This document shows positions 17,653-26,628 of a stretch of 48,792 nucleotides of DNA, in pieces. The stretch spans positions 1 to 48,792 of the forward strand of contig NZ_JAGHRO010000013.1 in NCBI RefSeq assembly GCF_017743735.1, in the 5' to 3' direction. Position numbers and translations under genes: made by a program. Below the pieces are notes generated by a model. That model was not told where the DNA came from, ran no database searches, and worked only from the letters and a program-made list of their open reading frames with translations. Each line of letters begins with the position of its first letter. Positions within the stretch are counted from its first letter, which is position 1. Origin of the DNA: Shimia sp. R9_2 (lineage in GTDB: Bacteria; Pseudomonadota; Alphaproteobacteria; Rhodobacterales; Rhodobacteraceae).

Positions 17653-18921
17653 ATGAACATGCGATATCAGATGAGCGCCGCGGCTTTCGCGGTGGGCGCT
17701 GTGACGATGGCTGTGCCTGCTTGGGCGCAGAACACCACCAGCCTGAGCCACACTGTGGTGCTGGAGGATCTGGAAAACCCGTGGGACATGGCGTTTCTGG
17801 ACGATGGCACCATGTTTTACACCGAGAAATGCAAAGGCCTGTCGGTCTTGATGCCCTCAGGTGACATAACCGCACTTTTAGGGATGGGCGGCGTGGACGG
17901 CTATGCCGCCACCGCAGAGGATCTGTTCTGTGAGGGTCAGGCGGGGATGATGGGCGTGGCCGTGGACCCGGATTTTGCCAACAACCGGCGGATCTATGTC
18001 TATTCCACCTCCAATATGGTGACGCCGCACACCAACCGTCTGATGCGGATGGTGGTGAGTGAGGATTTCTCAACCGTGTCAGAGCGCATCGATATTGTGG
18101 AGGATGTGCCTTATAAAATGACCGCCACGGATCACCCCTTTGGCGGGCCGGGCGCGCATAATGGCGGGCGCGTGCGGTTCAATCCGGCGGATGGCTATCT
18201 TTATCTGACCACCGGAGACACCCACAACAGCGCGGTGCCGCAAAGCCCCTCGCTGATGGGCAGCAAGGTGATCCGGATCGACACGGACGGCACCCCTGCG
18301 GCGGGAAACACCCCGCCTGTGGGCTTTGACAAGCGCACCTATACCTATGGGCACCGCAATGTGCAGGGCATCGCCTTCCACCCCACCACCGGGGCGGCGA
18401 TCACCGCAGAGCATGGGCCATGGCACTCTGATGAAATCACCGTGCTGCGCAATGGCGGCAACGCCGGATGGGATCCGCGCCCCAATATGGCGGGCCGGGA
18501 CGCCTGTCCGGATGACTATTGCGGCTACAGCCCGAACCAGATGGTGGGTGACAACCGCTTTGCGCGGGCCTCGTGGATGCCGATGACGGATTTTGCCACC
18601 TACCCCAACGCCATGCCCCCGATCTGGACCAACAACGGCTGGTCACAGGGCACCTCGTCTGCGGCCTTTCTGGAAGGCAGCGCCTGGGGCGACTGGGAAG
18701 GCGCGATGGTTGTCGGGCTGATGGGCATCGGCTTTGGCGGCACCCCTCTGGGGCAGCGGATTGACGTGATCCAGCTCACAGAGGATGGCACCGAGGTGAT
18801 GGATGTCACGGAGATGACCCTGCCGATGGAGCCGGGGCGGTTCCGCTCGCTGGTGTCTGGGCCGGATGGCAGCCTTTATGCGGCAGTTGATGAGGGCATG
18901 ATCTATAAGATCACGCCGTAA
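17653..18921 (+). CDS. PQQ-dependent aldose sugar dehydrogenase family protein
   Basis: A 422-residue periplasmic protein of the soluble glucose/aldose dehydrogenase (GSDH) beta-propeller family. Residues 1-25 are a signal peptide ending AWAQ. Family patterns visible are LENPWDMAFLDDG, GQAGMMGVAVDPDF, GAHNGGRVRFNPADGYLYLTTGD, the turn TYGHRNVQGIAFHP, and AITAEHGPWHSDEI. It would oxidise a sugar or related alcohol using PQQ and pass electrons to a cytochrome, such as the one just upstream. GGGAGG lies close before the start. A terminator follows at 18954-18986. The substrate is unknown, and I see no PQQ biosynthesis genes in the window. Confidence 0.8.
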   Translation: MNMRYQMSAAAFAVGAVTMAVPAWAQNTTSLSHTVVLEDLENPWDMAFLDDGTMFYTEKCKGLSVLMPSGDITALLGMGGVDGYAATAEDLFCEGQAGMMGVAVDPDFANNRRIYVYSTSNMVTPHTNRLMRMVVSEDFSTVSERIDIVEDVPYKMTATDHPFGGPGAHNGGRVRFNPADGYLYLTTGDTHNSAVPQSPSLMGSKVIRIDTDGTPAAGNTPPVGFDKRTYTYGHRNVQGIAFHPTTGAAITAEHGPWHSDEITVLRNGGNAGWDPRPNMAGRDACPDDYCGYSPNQMVGDNRFARASWMPMTDFATYPNAMPPIWTNNGWSQGTSSAAFLEGSAWGDWEGAMVVGLMGIGFGGTPLGQRIDVIQLTEDGTEVMDVTEMTLPMEPGRFRSLVSGPDGSLYAAVDEGMIYKITP

Positions 18922-18953
18922 GCCTGCACTACGACTTCAGGTAAAACATTTGA

Positions 18954-18986
18954 GGCTGCGCGGCGCTCTGCGGCGCAGTCTTTTTT
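18954..18986 (+). terminator. Rho-independent terminator after the sugar dehydrogenase
   Basis: GGCTGCGC (18954-18961) pairs with GCGCAGTC (18973-18980) and is followed by six Ts. It closes the cytochrome/dehydrogenase unit. Confidence 0.8.
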
Positions 18987-18997
18987 GAGGGGGGGGG

Positions 18998-19480
18998 TCA
19001 ATTGCCGAGAACAAAACTCTCAGGGATTTCATAGCGCTGATCGTCGACCCGGATCTGAAACAGATCGCCCTGAAGTGACCAGTCGGTGTCGCGCCCGGCG
19101 CCCGACATGGTAGCGCTGGCCGAGGTGAAGGCGCCTTCGGTGAAGTAAAGCTTGCGGGCAAAGCCGTTGGGGAAGGTCACAACAACCGTGGCCGCGCCCT
19201 GCCCCGCCCGTGCCACAGCCGCGTTGCAGCTGCCGAGGTTCTGGCCAAGCTCCTGCGCGCAGGGAATGAGGATTTCCGCATCAAAATCGCCCTTTTGGGC
19301 GCGCTGTTTGCTGAGCTTGACCGCATCCCCGCCCGCCACAGGCAGCGGAGACAGCACCGGCGCGGCCGGAAGGGCTTGCACAGAGCGCTGCGCGGCATGG
19401 GCCTGCAGGGCTGAGGCTGCGACAAAGATGCACATCAGCGCGCGCCCGAGGTTTTGAGCGGTGAAAGCCGTCACAGTCAT
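18998..19480 (-). CDS. Secreted protein of unknown function
   Basis: A 160-residue protein with a signal peptide (about residues 1-29, ending QAHAA). The mature part has two cysteines about 11 residues apart (IPCAQELG and GSCNAAV) that could form a disulfide, then a beta-rich segment with GAATVVVTFPNGFARKLYF and DLFQIRVDDQRYEIPE. I recognise no family. AGGGG lies just before the ATG at 19480, so translation is likely. It is convergent with the sugar dehydrogenase and transcribed alone. Confidence 0.65.
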   Translation of the reverse strand: MTVTAFTAQNLGRALMCIFVAASALQAHAAQRSVQALPAAPVLSPLPVAGGDAVKLSKQRAQKGDFDAEILIPCAQELGQNLGSCNAAVARAGQGAATVVVTFPNGFARKLYFTEGAFTSASATMSGAGRDTDWSLQGDLFQIRVDDQRYEIPESFVLGN

Positions 19481-19794
19481 GTTCCCCTATTACCCAAGCC
19501 CAAAGCGGCCCCAATGATTTAAAACACAAGGCGCACAGGCGATCTACATTTCAGATGTGACAAATGCCAGTGCCCGACGCAGCGAAACCGTTTCAAATGC
19601 CAGATAGCCTCAAATCGCGGTGATCTCGCAAGAGAGAAGGCACAGGCACCCTTGTTTTTTGAGGCAAAAGAAAATACAAACTCTTGCTCTTGAACCTGCT
19701 GCCTGCAAACCCAAGATTCAGGACCAATCTAAAGACGAAATTCATACCCCCAATACACGCGTGTACGGGCAGGTATACTTCAGGGAACTCGCAG
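19481..19794. other. Spacer upstream of the cyclase gene
   Basis: A 314 bp divergent region, AT-richer towards 19650-19760. It must hold promoters for both flanking genes. The frame of the cyclase is open back to 19684, but that part has no family similarity. I see no clear operator. Confidence 0.4.
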
Positions 19795-21453
19795 ATGCGC
19801 CGTCGCTTGACCACATTGATGTGTGCAGATTTGGTGGGCTATTCCACCCTCATGGGCGAAGACGAAGCGCTTGCCGTGGCCTCTGTTCAGGAGCTGCGCA
19901 ACGAGCATTTGGAGCCTGTGGCCAAGACCTATGGCGGCGAGGTGCTCAAACGTATGGGCGATGGCTGGATCCTGTCCTTCCCCGGCGTGGAAGCGGCGCT
20001 GGATTGCGCCGAAGAGGTGCAGAGCAACCTTGTGGAGCATGAGGTCATCAAGCTGCGCATCGGCTGTCACGTGGGCGAGATTGTCGAGGATGAGGCGGAT
20101 TTTTATGGCAATGGTGTGAACATTGCCCAGCGGATCGAGACCGAAGCGCCTCCCGGTGGGGCGATGTTCTCCGAAGATCTGTTCCGCCAGCTGTCTGAGG
20201 CACGCCAGAAAGAGCTGAGCGATGTGGGGATGTTCAACCTCAAAAACATTGCAACACCGATCCGTCTTTATCAGTGGCGCCCGGCCAACCTGACCACTGC
20301 GCCCAACAAAGGCTCCCTGCCCTCGATCGGGTTTGAGAATTTTGTGGCCGCGCCGGAGACACCGGACAGCGCGGCGCTGGCGCAGGATCTGCACGACGGC
20401 ATGGTGCAGATGTCGATGAAACGCACCGGCATCACCACGGTGGATGCGGGCAGTGTGGAGACCACGCCAACCCTGTTTCTGACCCATGGGCGGCTGCGGG
20501 TGTCTGGCACACGCGCGCGCTTCACCGTATCGCTGATCTTGCGGCGGGATATGACCACGCTCTGGACCCAGAGCTATGACGGCGATCTGACCGACCCCTT
20601 TGCCTTTGTCGATGAGATCCTGCCGGTGGTGAGCTCGGATCTGCGCTTGCAGACCATTCAATACGACGGCAACCGCCTGGCGCATCTGAAAAACACCCAG
20701 CTGAGCGTCTCTGAGCTGCGCGCGCGGGCGGCGGGGCTGTTCTTCAAACAGACGCTGGAATCCTGGGAGGAAGGCTATGCGGCGCTCGACCGTGCGGTGC
20801 TGCTGAGCCCGACGGACGGCATGTCGCTGGCGATGCGCGCACAAAGCCGCCTCAACCTCAGCAATATCAAATATGAAACCCTGAGTGACGCGGAGCTCGC
20901 CTCGCTTGGGCGTGATCTGGATGTGGCGATTGCGGAATCCCCCAACAGCGATTTTGTGTTCTGGGCGCGGGGCGCCTATCGGCTGCGGGTGCTGCGCGAC
21001 CTGAAAGGTGCGGCGGCGGATATCGAGCATTCGCGCCGGATCAACCCGACATTCCTTGGTTTTGTCGACCTGATCACGCAGCTTGCGCTGCTGGAAGGCA
21101 AACCGGAAAAAGCCATTGAGGCGCTTTCAAGCTTTGTGCAGATGACCAGCAGTGATCCCTTCCGCGTGACGCGGATGGCGTTCACCGCGCGGGTCTATCT
21201 GGCGGCCGGAGATTTTGCGATGGCCCGCGTGACTGCACGCGAGGCGGCGGACCTGCGGCCGATGGATCGCGGCTTGCAGCTGCTCAAGGCGCTGGCCTGC
21301 CAGAAGGCCGGAGACACGCGCGGGTTGGAAGAGGCGCGCGCGGCGGCGGCCAATCTGCCGAAAAAACCCTCCATCGCGATCAACCAGCTGACCCTGCCTG
21401 AAGAGATGGGCTGGATCAACGACGCGCTGCATCCGCAGGCTGACCCCGCTTAA
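19795..21453 (+). CDS. Class III adenylate/guanylate cyclase with helical-repeat tail
   Basis: A 552-residue cytoplasmic protein. Residues 5-165 form a class III nucleotide cyclase domain: metal-binding D12 (CADLVGYS) and D56 (MGDGW), K52, and the transition-state pair N109 and R113 in NGVNIAQR, so it is probably active. The residue next to the adenine contact is N (YGNGVN) where D is usual, so purine preference is not certain. A middle segment (about 190-290) resembles the TolB-like beta domain often found after such cyclases (ITTVDAGSVETTPTLFLTHGRLRVSG). Residues 320-552 are TPR-like helices. The ATG at 19795 has AGGGA eight bases upstream; the longer frame is rejected. It would make the ligand that cNMP-binding proteins, such as the ABC-like protein at 4378-7404, read. 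Confidence 0.85.
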   Translation: MRRRLTTLMCADLVGYSTLMGEDEALAVASVQELRNEHLEPVAKTYGGEVLKRMGDGWILSFPGVEAALDCAEEVQSNLVEHEVIKLRIGCHVGEIVEDEADFYGNGVNIAQRIETEAPPGGAMFSEDLFRQLSEARQKELSDVGMFNLKNIATPIRLYQWRPANLTTAPNKGSLPSIGFENFVAAPETPDSAALAQDLHDGMVQMSMKRTGITTVDAGSVETTPTLFLTHGRLRVSGTRARFTVSLILRRDMTTLWTQSYDGDLTDPFAFVDEILPVVSSDLRLQTIQYDGNRLAHLKNTQLSVSELRARAAGLFFKQTLESWEEGYAALDRAVLLSPTDGMSLAMRAQSRLNLSNIKYETLSDAELASLGRDLDVAIAESPNSDFVFWARGAYRLRVLRDLKGAAADIEHSRRINPTFLGFVDLITQLALLEGKPEKAIEALSSFVQMTSSDPFRVTRMAFTARVYLAAGDFAMARVTAREAADLRPMDRGLQLLKALACQKAGDTRGLEEARAAAANLPKKPSIAINQLTLPEEMGWINDALHPQADPA

Positions 21454-21475
21454 GCGCAGCGCGGTGTGGCACACG

Positions 21476-21516
21476 CCGGATGCCTCCGGCGGGGATATTT
21501 TTTGGCAAGAGGAAGC
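21476..21516 (-). repeat. Post-stop element, copy 1 (after arsJ)
   Basis: Starts directly at the arsJ stop. On the minus strand it reads CTTCCTCTTGCC, an A-run, ATATCCCCG, then CCGGAGGCATCCGG, which can form a small hairpin. See the copies at 32469-32506, 36301-36327 and 41641-41668. Confidence 0.6.
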
Positions 21517-22776
21517 TTAGGAGACGCTCCGCAGCCGCTTCGCAGCCCACCAGCTGAGCGCAGACATCACCGCGGCGGTGAACAGGCAGAGCCACAAGCC
21601 GCCGATCTGATAGCTGAGACCTGAGAGCAAGGTGCCGAGCAGCCGCCCGGCGGCGTTGGACATGTAGTAGAACCCCACATCCATGGTGACACGCTCATCT
21701 GAGGTGAAGGCGAGGATCAGGTAGCTGTGGACCGAGGAGTTCACCGCAAAGACAAAGCCAAACACCAGAAGCCCTGCAATCAGAAGGACGGTGAGCGTGG
21801 TGGAGGTGTCAAGCAGCAGCACGCCGCCGGTGAGCACCAGTGGGATCAGGGTGAGATAACCAACCCAGTTGATCGCTTTGCCGACCACCTCATCGGTGCT
21901 GGCATTGGCGGCTTTCAGGATGCGCGGGGCGTTGCCCTGCACTGCCCCGTAAAGGATGATCCAGACCGCCATGAAGATGCCGATGATGAAGAAGGCTTCG
22001 CGGCGGCCTTCGGCGGTGCCATCAGAGAGCACCGCGTTGAAGTAGACCGGGATGCCGACCACAAACCACACGTCGCGCGCCCCGAACAGGAACATGCGGG
22101 CGAGTGACAGCCGGTTCACATTGGGGTCTTTGGAAAAGACCTGCGAGAACTTGGCCTTTTTGGAGCCCTGCGGCAGGCCTGAGGGCATGAAGGTCACCAC
22201 CCCTGCGAGGATCATCGCGAGGATGATGGCCATGCCCCAGACCGAGGCCTGAAAGCCCCAGAGCGCCAGCAGCGCAGCGCCCAGAAAGAAGCCGCAGCCT
22301 TTGACCGCATTCTTGGAGCCCGTGAGCAGCGCCACCCAGCGGAAGAGGCCGCCGCCCTCTTTGGGGGCGAGCAGTTTGACCGCCGACTTAGACGACATCT
22401 TGGAGAGGTCTTTGGCCACGCCGGACGCCCCCTGCACACACATCACAAAGATCACGGAGGCGGTGACACCCCAGGCCGGGTCAAGCTGTGCCAGAGCGAT
22501 CAGGGCGGCGATCTGGATGGTGAGCCCCACATAAAGCGTGGAGGTCAGACCAAAGCGCGCGGCAATCCAGCCGGCGGAGAGGTTGGTGACGATGCCCATG
22601 ACCTCATAGAGCAGGAAGAGATAGGCCAGCTGGATCGGGGAGAAGCCCAGCCCGTTGAAATGCAAAAGCACCAGCATCCGCAGCGCGCCGTCGGTCAGCA
22701 TAAAGGCCCAATAGGCGGCGGTGACGGTGATATAGGCGGCGAGGCCGTCTGGTTTCTGGGGCTGTGCGTTGGTCAT
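21517..22776 (-). CDS. arsJ: ArsJ organoarsenical efflux permease
   Basis: A 419-residue major facilitator transporter of the ArsJ type, with about 12 membrane segments. Characteristic stretches are YWAFMLTDGALRMLVLLHF near the N-terminus, GASGVAKDLSKMSSKSAVK after helix 4 and MDVGFYYMSNAAGRLLGTL in the second half. In the known pathway ArsJ exports 1-arseno-3-phosphoglycerate, the unstable product made by the partner GAPDH from arsenate; it breaks down outside, giving net arsenate removal. The start is taken at 22776, with GAGTG about six bases upstream; a GTG at 22785 is an alternative. It is the last gene of the ars operon, separated from the GAPDH gene by a repeat-bearing spacer. Confidence 0.92.
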   Translation of the reverse strand: MTNAQPQKPDGLAAYITVTAAYWAFMLTDGALRMLVLLHFNGLGFSPIQLAYLFLLYEVMGIVTNLSAGWIAARFGLTSTLYVGLTIQIAALIALAQLDPAWGVTASVIFVMCVQGASGVAKDLSKMSSKSAVKLLAPKEGGGLFRWVALLTGSKNAVKGCGFFLGAALLALWGFQASVWGMAIILAMILAGVVTFMPSGLPQGSKKAKFSQVFSKDPNVNRLSLARMFLFGARDVWFVVGIPVYFNAVLSDGTAEGRREAFFIIGIFMAVWIILYGAVQGNAPRILKAANASTDEVVGKAINWVGYLTLIPLVLTGGVLLLDTSTTLTVLLIAGLLVFGFVFAVNSSVHSYLILAFTSDERVTMDVGFYYMSNAAGRLLGTLLSGLSYQIGGLWLCLFTAAVMSALSWWAAKRLRSVS

Positions 22777-22805
22777 CAAGATCACTCAGGGGCGCGTCTG
22801 ACCTC

Positions 22806-22866
22806 GGGAGGAAGCGAAGCGCCCTACAGTTTGGTTGTGGCGCGCCTTCGGCGCGACGGGGAGAGT
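22806..22866 (+). repeat. Intergenic element, copy B
   Basis: Begins GGGAGGAAGCGAAGCGCCCT and ends GGGGAGAGTC, matching copy A at 16626-16687. The interior can form a GCGCGCC-TTCG-GCGCG hairpin. It is followed at about 22877-22893 by a second hairpin (CGTGCC-TGC-GGCACG). It lies between gapdh and arsJ within the operon; the gapdh/acr3 spacer (23940-24020) holds a related but more diverged copy. Confidence 0.55.
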
Positions 22867-22903
22867 CTGGCGCGGCCCGTGCCTGCGGCACGAGCCAATA
22901 GAG

Positions 22904-23914
22904 TTAGAGGCTGGCCAAAACCATGCGGGTGACATCGGCCAGACGGAAGGCATAGCCCCACTCGTTGTCATACCACGCATAGACTTTCACATGGCGGTTG
23001 TTGACCACACGGGTGGAGAGCGCATCGACGATGGTGGAGCGGTCATCATTGGTGAAATCACAGCTCACCAGCGGGCGGGTTTCATAGCCCAGAATACCGT
23101 CCAGCTCCCCTGCGGCGGCCTCGGCAAAGAAGGCGTTGACCTCCTCGGCGGTGGTGTCACGGCTCACGTCAAAGACGATGTCTGTCAGCGAAGCATTCAG
23201 GAGCGGCACGCGCACGGCGTGGCCGTCGATCTTACCGTCCATATCGGGGAAGATCTGGATGATCGCCTTGGCGGAGCCGGTGGTGGTCGGGATCAGGGAG
23301 TTGAGGGCAGAGCGCGCGCGGCGCGGGTCTTTGTGGGCGCGGTCCACGATGGTCTGCGTGTTGGTCACGTCGTGGATGGTGGTGAAACTGGCCTGCTCGA
23401 TGCCAAGTTTCTCGCGGATCACCTTGACCACCGGCGCGATGCAGTTGGTGGTGCAGGAGGCGGCGGTGATCACCTTGTGGGTGGCCGCATCATAGGTGGC
23501 CTCGTTCACGCCGTAGACGATATTGGCCACATCGTCTTCTTTCACAGGGGCGGAGACCACGACCTTTTTCACACCTGCATCAAAGTAAGGCTGCAGTTTG
23601 GCGTTGGTTTTGAACACCCCTGTGCAATCCACCACCAGATCAACCCCCAGCTCTTTGAGCGGCAGCTCCTCGATCGACCAGGCTTCGGTTTTGCGCATCT
23701 TCTGGCCGTCGATGGTGATGCTGTTTTCGTCATAAGCGAAGTCGGCGCGCCAGCGGCCGTGCACTGTGTCAAACTCCAAGAGATGTGCGTGCAGCTCGGC
23801 GTCGCCGGAGGGATCGTTGAGCAGGACGATTTCGGCATCCAGACCGAGGTCAAAGAAGCTGCGGATCACCAGCTTGCCCATGCGGCCAAGGCCATTGATT
23901 GCGATTTTGGTCAT
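22904..23914 (-). CDS. gapdh: ArsJ-associated glyceraldehyde-3-phosphate dehydrogenase
   Basis: A 336-residue GAPDH of normal length. The NAD-binding start is KIAINGLGRMGK, and the catalytic Cys is C154 in AASCTTNC with a conserved TIHDVTNTQ. Placed between acr3 and arsJ, it belongs to the arsenate-detoxifying GAPDHs that use arsenate in place of phosphate to make 1-arseno-3-phosphoglycerate for export. The start at 23914 is chosen for AAGGA nine bases upstream and for MTKIAING at the N-terminus. It is distinct from the glycolytic gap gene, which is not in the window. Confidence 0.92.
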   Translation of the reverse strand: MTKIAINGLGRMGKLVIRSFFDLGLDAEIVLLNDPSGDAELHAHLLEFDTVHGRWRADFAYDENSITIDGQKMRKTEAWSIEELPLKELGVDLVVDCTGVFKTNAKLQPYFDAGVKKVVVSAPVKEDDVANIVYGVNEATYDAATHKVITAASCTTNCIAPVVKVIREKLGIEQASFTTIHDVTNTQTIVDRAHKDPRRARSALNSLIPTTTGSAKAIIQIFPDMDGKIDGHAVRVPLLNASLTDIVFDVSRDTTAEEVNAFFAEAAAGELDGILGYETRPLVSCDFTNDDRSTIVDALSTRVVNNRHVKVYAWYDNEWGYAFRLADVTRMVLASL

Positions 23915-24022
23915 TCGGATCATTCCTTTAACAGAGGAGCGCGCCAGACCCTGGGTGGGTGCCAAAGGCGCCCTCCCGTGGGGAGGGTCGGGCGCGGTCC
24001 GGGCTTGCAGCCCGAACCAAGG

Positions 24023-25081
24023 TTACGGTGAATTGGGAAACCAGCCGCGGGTGCGGTTGGCGAAAGCGACAAGGCTGAGCATCACGGGCACCTCCACCAG
24101 CACGCCCACAACGGTGGCAAGCGCTGCGCCGGAGCCAAGGCCGAAGAGCGAGATGGCCACGGCCACCGCGAGCTCAAAGAAATTGGACGTGCCGATCAGC
24201 GCGCAGGGGGCGGCGACCTCAAACGGCACTTTCCAGAGCCGGGCCGCACCATAGGCGACAAAGAAGATGCCGTAGGTCTGGATCAGCAGCGGGATGGCGA
24301 TCAGCAGGATGTTGAAGGGCTGGCTCAGGATGGTCTGCGCCTGAAAGCCAAAGAGCAGCACAACCGTCAGCAAGAGGCCACCCACAGAGGTGGGGCGCAG
24401 GCGGTTGCGGAAGGCCTCAACGGCTGCCTCACCGCCCTGCCCCATGAGGCGTTTGCGGGTGATGTAGCCAGCCACCAGCGGCAGCAGGATGTAGAGCACG
24501 GCAGACAGGATCAGGGTTTCCCATGGCACGGTGATATTGGTCACGCCAAGCAAGAAGGCCACGATGGGGGCAAAGGCAAAGACCATGATCACGTCGTTCA
24601 CGCTCACCTGCACCAGCGTGTAGTTGGCATCACCGCGCACGAGATTTGACCAAACAAAGACCATCGCCGTACAGGGCGCCGCGCCGAGAAGGATAACCCC
24701 TGCGAGGTATTCACTTGCGGTTTGCGGGTCGATCCAGGCAGCAAAGATATATTCAAAGAACAAAACGCCCAGCGCCGCCATGGAGAAGGGTTTGATCAAC
24801 CAGTTGACAACCAGCGTGATCACCAGCCCTTTGGGTTTGCGCCCCACATCGGCAAGCGCGCCAAAATCAATGCCCACCATCATCGGGTAAACCATGGCCC
24901 AGATCAGCACGGCCACAGGCAGGTTGACCGACGCAACCTCAAGGCTGGCAAGGGCACCAAAGAGAGCCGGCATGAGGAGGCCCAAGGCAAGACCTGCGGC
25001 GATGGCGAGGGCGACCCAAAGCGACAGAAGCCGCTCAAAAGTACCTAGGCCTGCGTCCAGTTCTGCGGCGTGATCAGACAT
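24023..25081 (-). CDS. acr3: ACR3-family arsenite efflux permease
   Basis: A 352-residue, roughly ten-helix arsenite carrier of the ACR3 family. The essential cysteine lies in [17 protein letters not shown], and a conserved glutamate lies in [13 protein letters not shown] near the C-terminus. It expels the arsenite made by ArsC. The start at 25081 overlaps the arsC stop by eight bases (ATGTCTGA), which implies translational coupling; a longer upstream frame is only arsC in another frame. Third gene of the operon. Confidence 0.95.
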   Translation of the reverse strand: MSDHAAELDAGLGTFERLLSLWVALAIAAGLALGLLMPALFGALASLEVASVNLPVAVLIWAMVYPMMVGIDFGALADVGRKPKGLVITLVVNWLIKPFSMAALGVLFFEYIFAAWIDPQTASEYLAGVILLGAAPCTAMVFVWSNLVRGDANYTLVQVSVNDVIMVFAFAPIVAFLLGVTNITVPWETLILSAVLYILLPLVAGYITRKRLMGQGGEAAVEAFRNRLRPTSVGGLLLTVVLLFGFQAQTILSQPFNILLIAIPLLIQTYGIFFVAYGAARLWKVPFEVAAPCALIGTSNFFELAVAVAISLFGLGSGAALATVVGVLVEVPVMLSLVAFANRTRGWFPNSP

Positions 25082-25622
25082 CCTTCTGCTCCCTGTAGCG
25101 GCGCATCGCGCTGAGAATATCGACCGGCTCCGATGTGCCCAGATCGTCCAGTTGCTGCCTGAGGGACACGGCATCAAGACGCCCCATCGGCAGGTTCACA
25201 AAGATCGAAATGCGGTTGTAGAGCATCCGGTAGGCTTCGGCGAATGCGACACGTTTTTCGGCCTCAGAGCCTTCAAAATTGCTGGGATCCGGGATGCCCC
25301 AATGGGCGGTCACGGGTTGCCCGGGCCAGACCGGGCAGTCTTCTTTGGCGGCGCGGTCACAGACGGTGAACACAAAATCCATCTCCGGCGCGTCTTTGCC
25401 TGCAAATTCGTCCCAGCTTTTGGAGCGGGCAAACCCTGTGTCGTGGTTGAGGCCTTGCAGCAGGTCTATGGCGTATGGGTGCGGCGCGCCTTTGGGGTGG
25501 GAGCCCGCGCTGAAGCCGCGAAAGCGGCCCATGGCCTCGCGCTGTAAAATCGCTTCGGCAAGAAGGGAGCGGGCGGAATTGCCCGTGCAGAGGAAGAGGA
25601 CGTTGTAGCGTTTATCCGACAT
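25074..25622 (-). CDS. arsC: Arsenate reductase, thioredoxin-type
   Basis: A 182-residue arsenate reductase of the low-molecular-weight phosphatase fold. The P-loop C12-x5-R18 (CTGNSAR) binds arsenate, the general acid is in IPDPSNF, and C88 and C96 ([10 protein letters not shown]) are the likely relay cysteines. It reduces arsenate to arsenite, which is then exported by ACR3. The start at 25622 has AAAGGAG about eight bases upstream. It lies 13 bp after arsR. Slightly longer than the classic 130-140 residues, with a C-terminal extension ([20 protein letters not shown]). Confidence 0.92.
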   Translation of the reverse strand: MSDKRYNVLFLCTGNSARSLLAEAILQREAMGRFRGFSAGSHPKGAPHPYAIDLLQGLNHDTGFARSKSWDEFAGKDAPEMDFVFTVCDRAAKEDCPVWPGQPVTAHWGIPDPSNFEGSEAEKRVAFAEAYRMLYNRISIFVNLPMGRLDAVSLRQQLDDLGTSEPVDILSAMRRYREQKDV

Positions 25623-25635
25623 GGGACCGGCTCCT

Positions 25636-25968
25636 TTAGCATCCACAGGTGAGGTCTTCGATCAACGGCTGGCACAACTCGGGCTGTCCGCCGCAGCAGT
25701 CCTCCAGCAGGAAGCCCAAAAGCCCCCGGACGCCGTCTGTGTTGGCAAAATAGCGAATGCTGCGCCCTTCACGCTGATTGCGCAGCAGGTTGGCCTGCAA
25801 CAGCACGGAGAGATTTGCCGAGAGGGTGTTCTGGCGCACATCCAGCGCATCGGCGATTTCTCCGGCGGTCAGACCGGCCTCGCCCGCCTTGATCAACAGG
25901 CGGAACGCATCCAGGCGCGTGGATTGAGACAGGGCGGCAAAGGCCGTGAGGGCTGACAATTTATCCAT
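25636..25968 (-). CDS. arsR: ArsR arsenic-responsive repressor
   Basis: A 110-residue winged-helix ArsR/SmtB repressor. The recognition helix is within ALDVRQNTLSANLSVLLQANLL. Instead of the E. coli CxC in the DNA-binding helix, cysteines cluster at the C-terminus (C91, C92, C99, C108, C110), as in alphaproteobacterial ArsR proteins that sense arsenite there. Arsenite binding would release DNA and switch the operon on. No ribosome site precedes the ATG, and an operator-like palindrome overlaps the start, so the message may be leaderless. First gene of arsR-arsC-acr3-gapdh-arsJ. Confidence 0.9.
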   Translation of the reverse strand: MDKLSALTAFAALSQSTRLDAFRLLIKAGEAGLTAGEIADALDVRQNTLSANLSVLLQANLLRNQREGRSIRYFANTDGVRGLLGFLLEDCCGGQPELCQPLIEDLTCGC

Positions 25969-25990
25969 ATATCACGAATTATGGAAATAT
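25967..25990 (-). promoter_or_regulatory. Probable ArsR operator and promoter
   Basis: On the minus strand the site runs ATATTTCCATAAT then TCGTGATATAT, an imperfect palindrome with ATAT ends, overlapping the arsR start codon. An inner inverted repeat CCATA-N10-TATGG is also present (25965-25984). CATAAT could be the -10 box with TTGCAT about 15 bases upstream as a -35. Position and symmetry fit ArsR autoregulation. Confidence 0.6.
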
Positions 25991-26055
25991 AGAGCGCGAT
26001 GCAAGTGAGTCTCTGCCTACAGTGCGTGAAACTTTGATGACAGATGGGTGCCGGA

Positions 26056-26511
26056 TCAGCTTCGCACGTCAAGCGGGCGGTCTTCGAGCATGGTTTCCAT
26101 GGAGAAATAGCCGGTGACCGTATCAAGCTCAAAGCCGGTTGTGAGGCGGCGGTAGACCTGATCATAGCCCGCCATGCCCGAGGTCACGATCTTGAGCATA
26201 TAATCCCAGTCTCCGCCAATCCGATGCATTTCCAGCACTTGCGGGATCAGCGACACATGGCGCTTGAAGCTCTCTGCCCACTCCACGGAATGGTTGCGGG
26301 TGCGCACCATCACAAAAACCGTCAGATCAAGGCCCAGCGCGGCAGGATCAATACGCATGCGCGCGCCCTGCAACACGCCCTCCTCTTCCAGCCGTTTGAG
26401 GCGACGCCAGAGCGCGTTTTGAGAGAGGCCCACCCGCTCGGCCACCTCACGCTGAGACAAAGAGGCATCGCGTTGCAGCACATCAAGGATATTTCGATCA
26501 ATTTGGTCCAT
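26056..26511 (-). CDS. Lrp/AsnC-family regulator
   Basis: A 151-residue Lrp-type regulator of normal length. Residues 1-60 hold the helix-turn-helix (LSQREVAERVGLSQNALWRRLKRLEEEGV); residues 70-145 form the RAM/AsnC ligand-binding domain (IPQVLEMHRIGGDWDYMLKIV). Such proteins sense amino acids and often control a neighbouring gene for their metabolism. It is divergent from a class V aminotransferase-like gene with 117 bp between starts, its probable target. The amino acid sensed is unknown. Confidence 0.88.
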   Translation of the reverse strand: MDQIDRNILDVLQRDASLSQREVAERVGLSQNALWRRLKRLEEEGVLQGARMRIDPAALGLDLTVFVMVRTRNHSVEWAESFKRHVSLIPQVLEMHRIGGDWDYMLKIVTSGMAGYDQVYRRLTTGFELDTVTGYFSMETMLEDRPLDVRS

Positions 26512-26628
26512 GTGGCTCCCTGGTTAGATCATATGACAACAAAATACGATCCATTTCGCAAAACAAGGGGCAATTTCCACCGGAGCAACGAGGTAAAACA
26601 TCTCAAACACATGGATAAGAGGCTCAAA

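Noticed and set aside
26044..26628. N-terminal extension of the aminotransferase frame
   Set aside because: It overlaps the Lrp gene on the other strand, lacks family similarity, and a good ribosome site precedes 26629.
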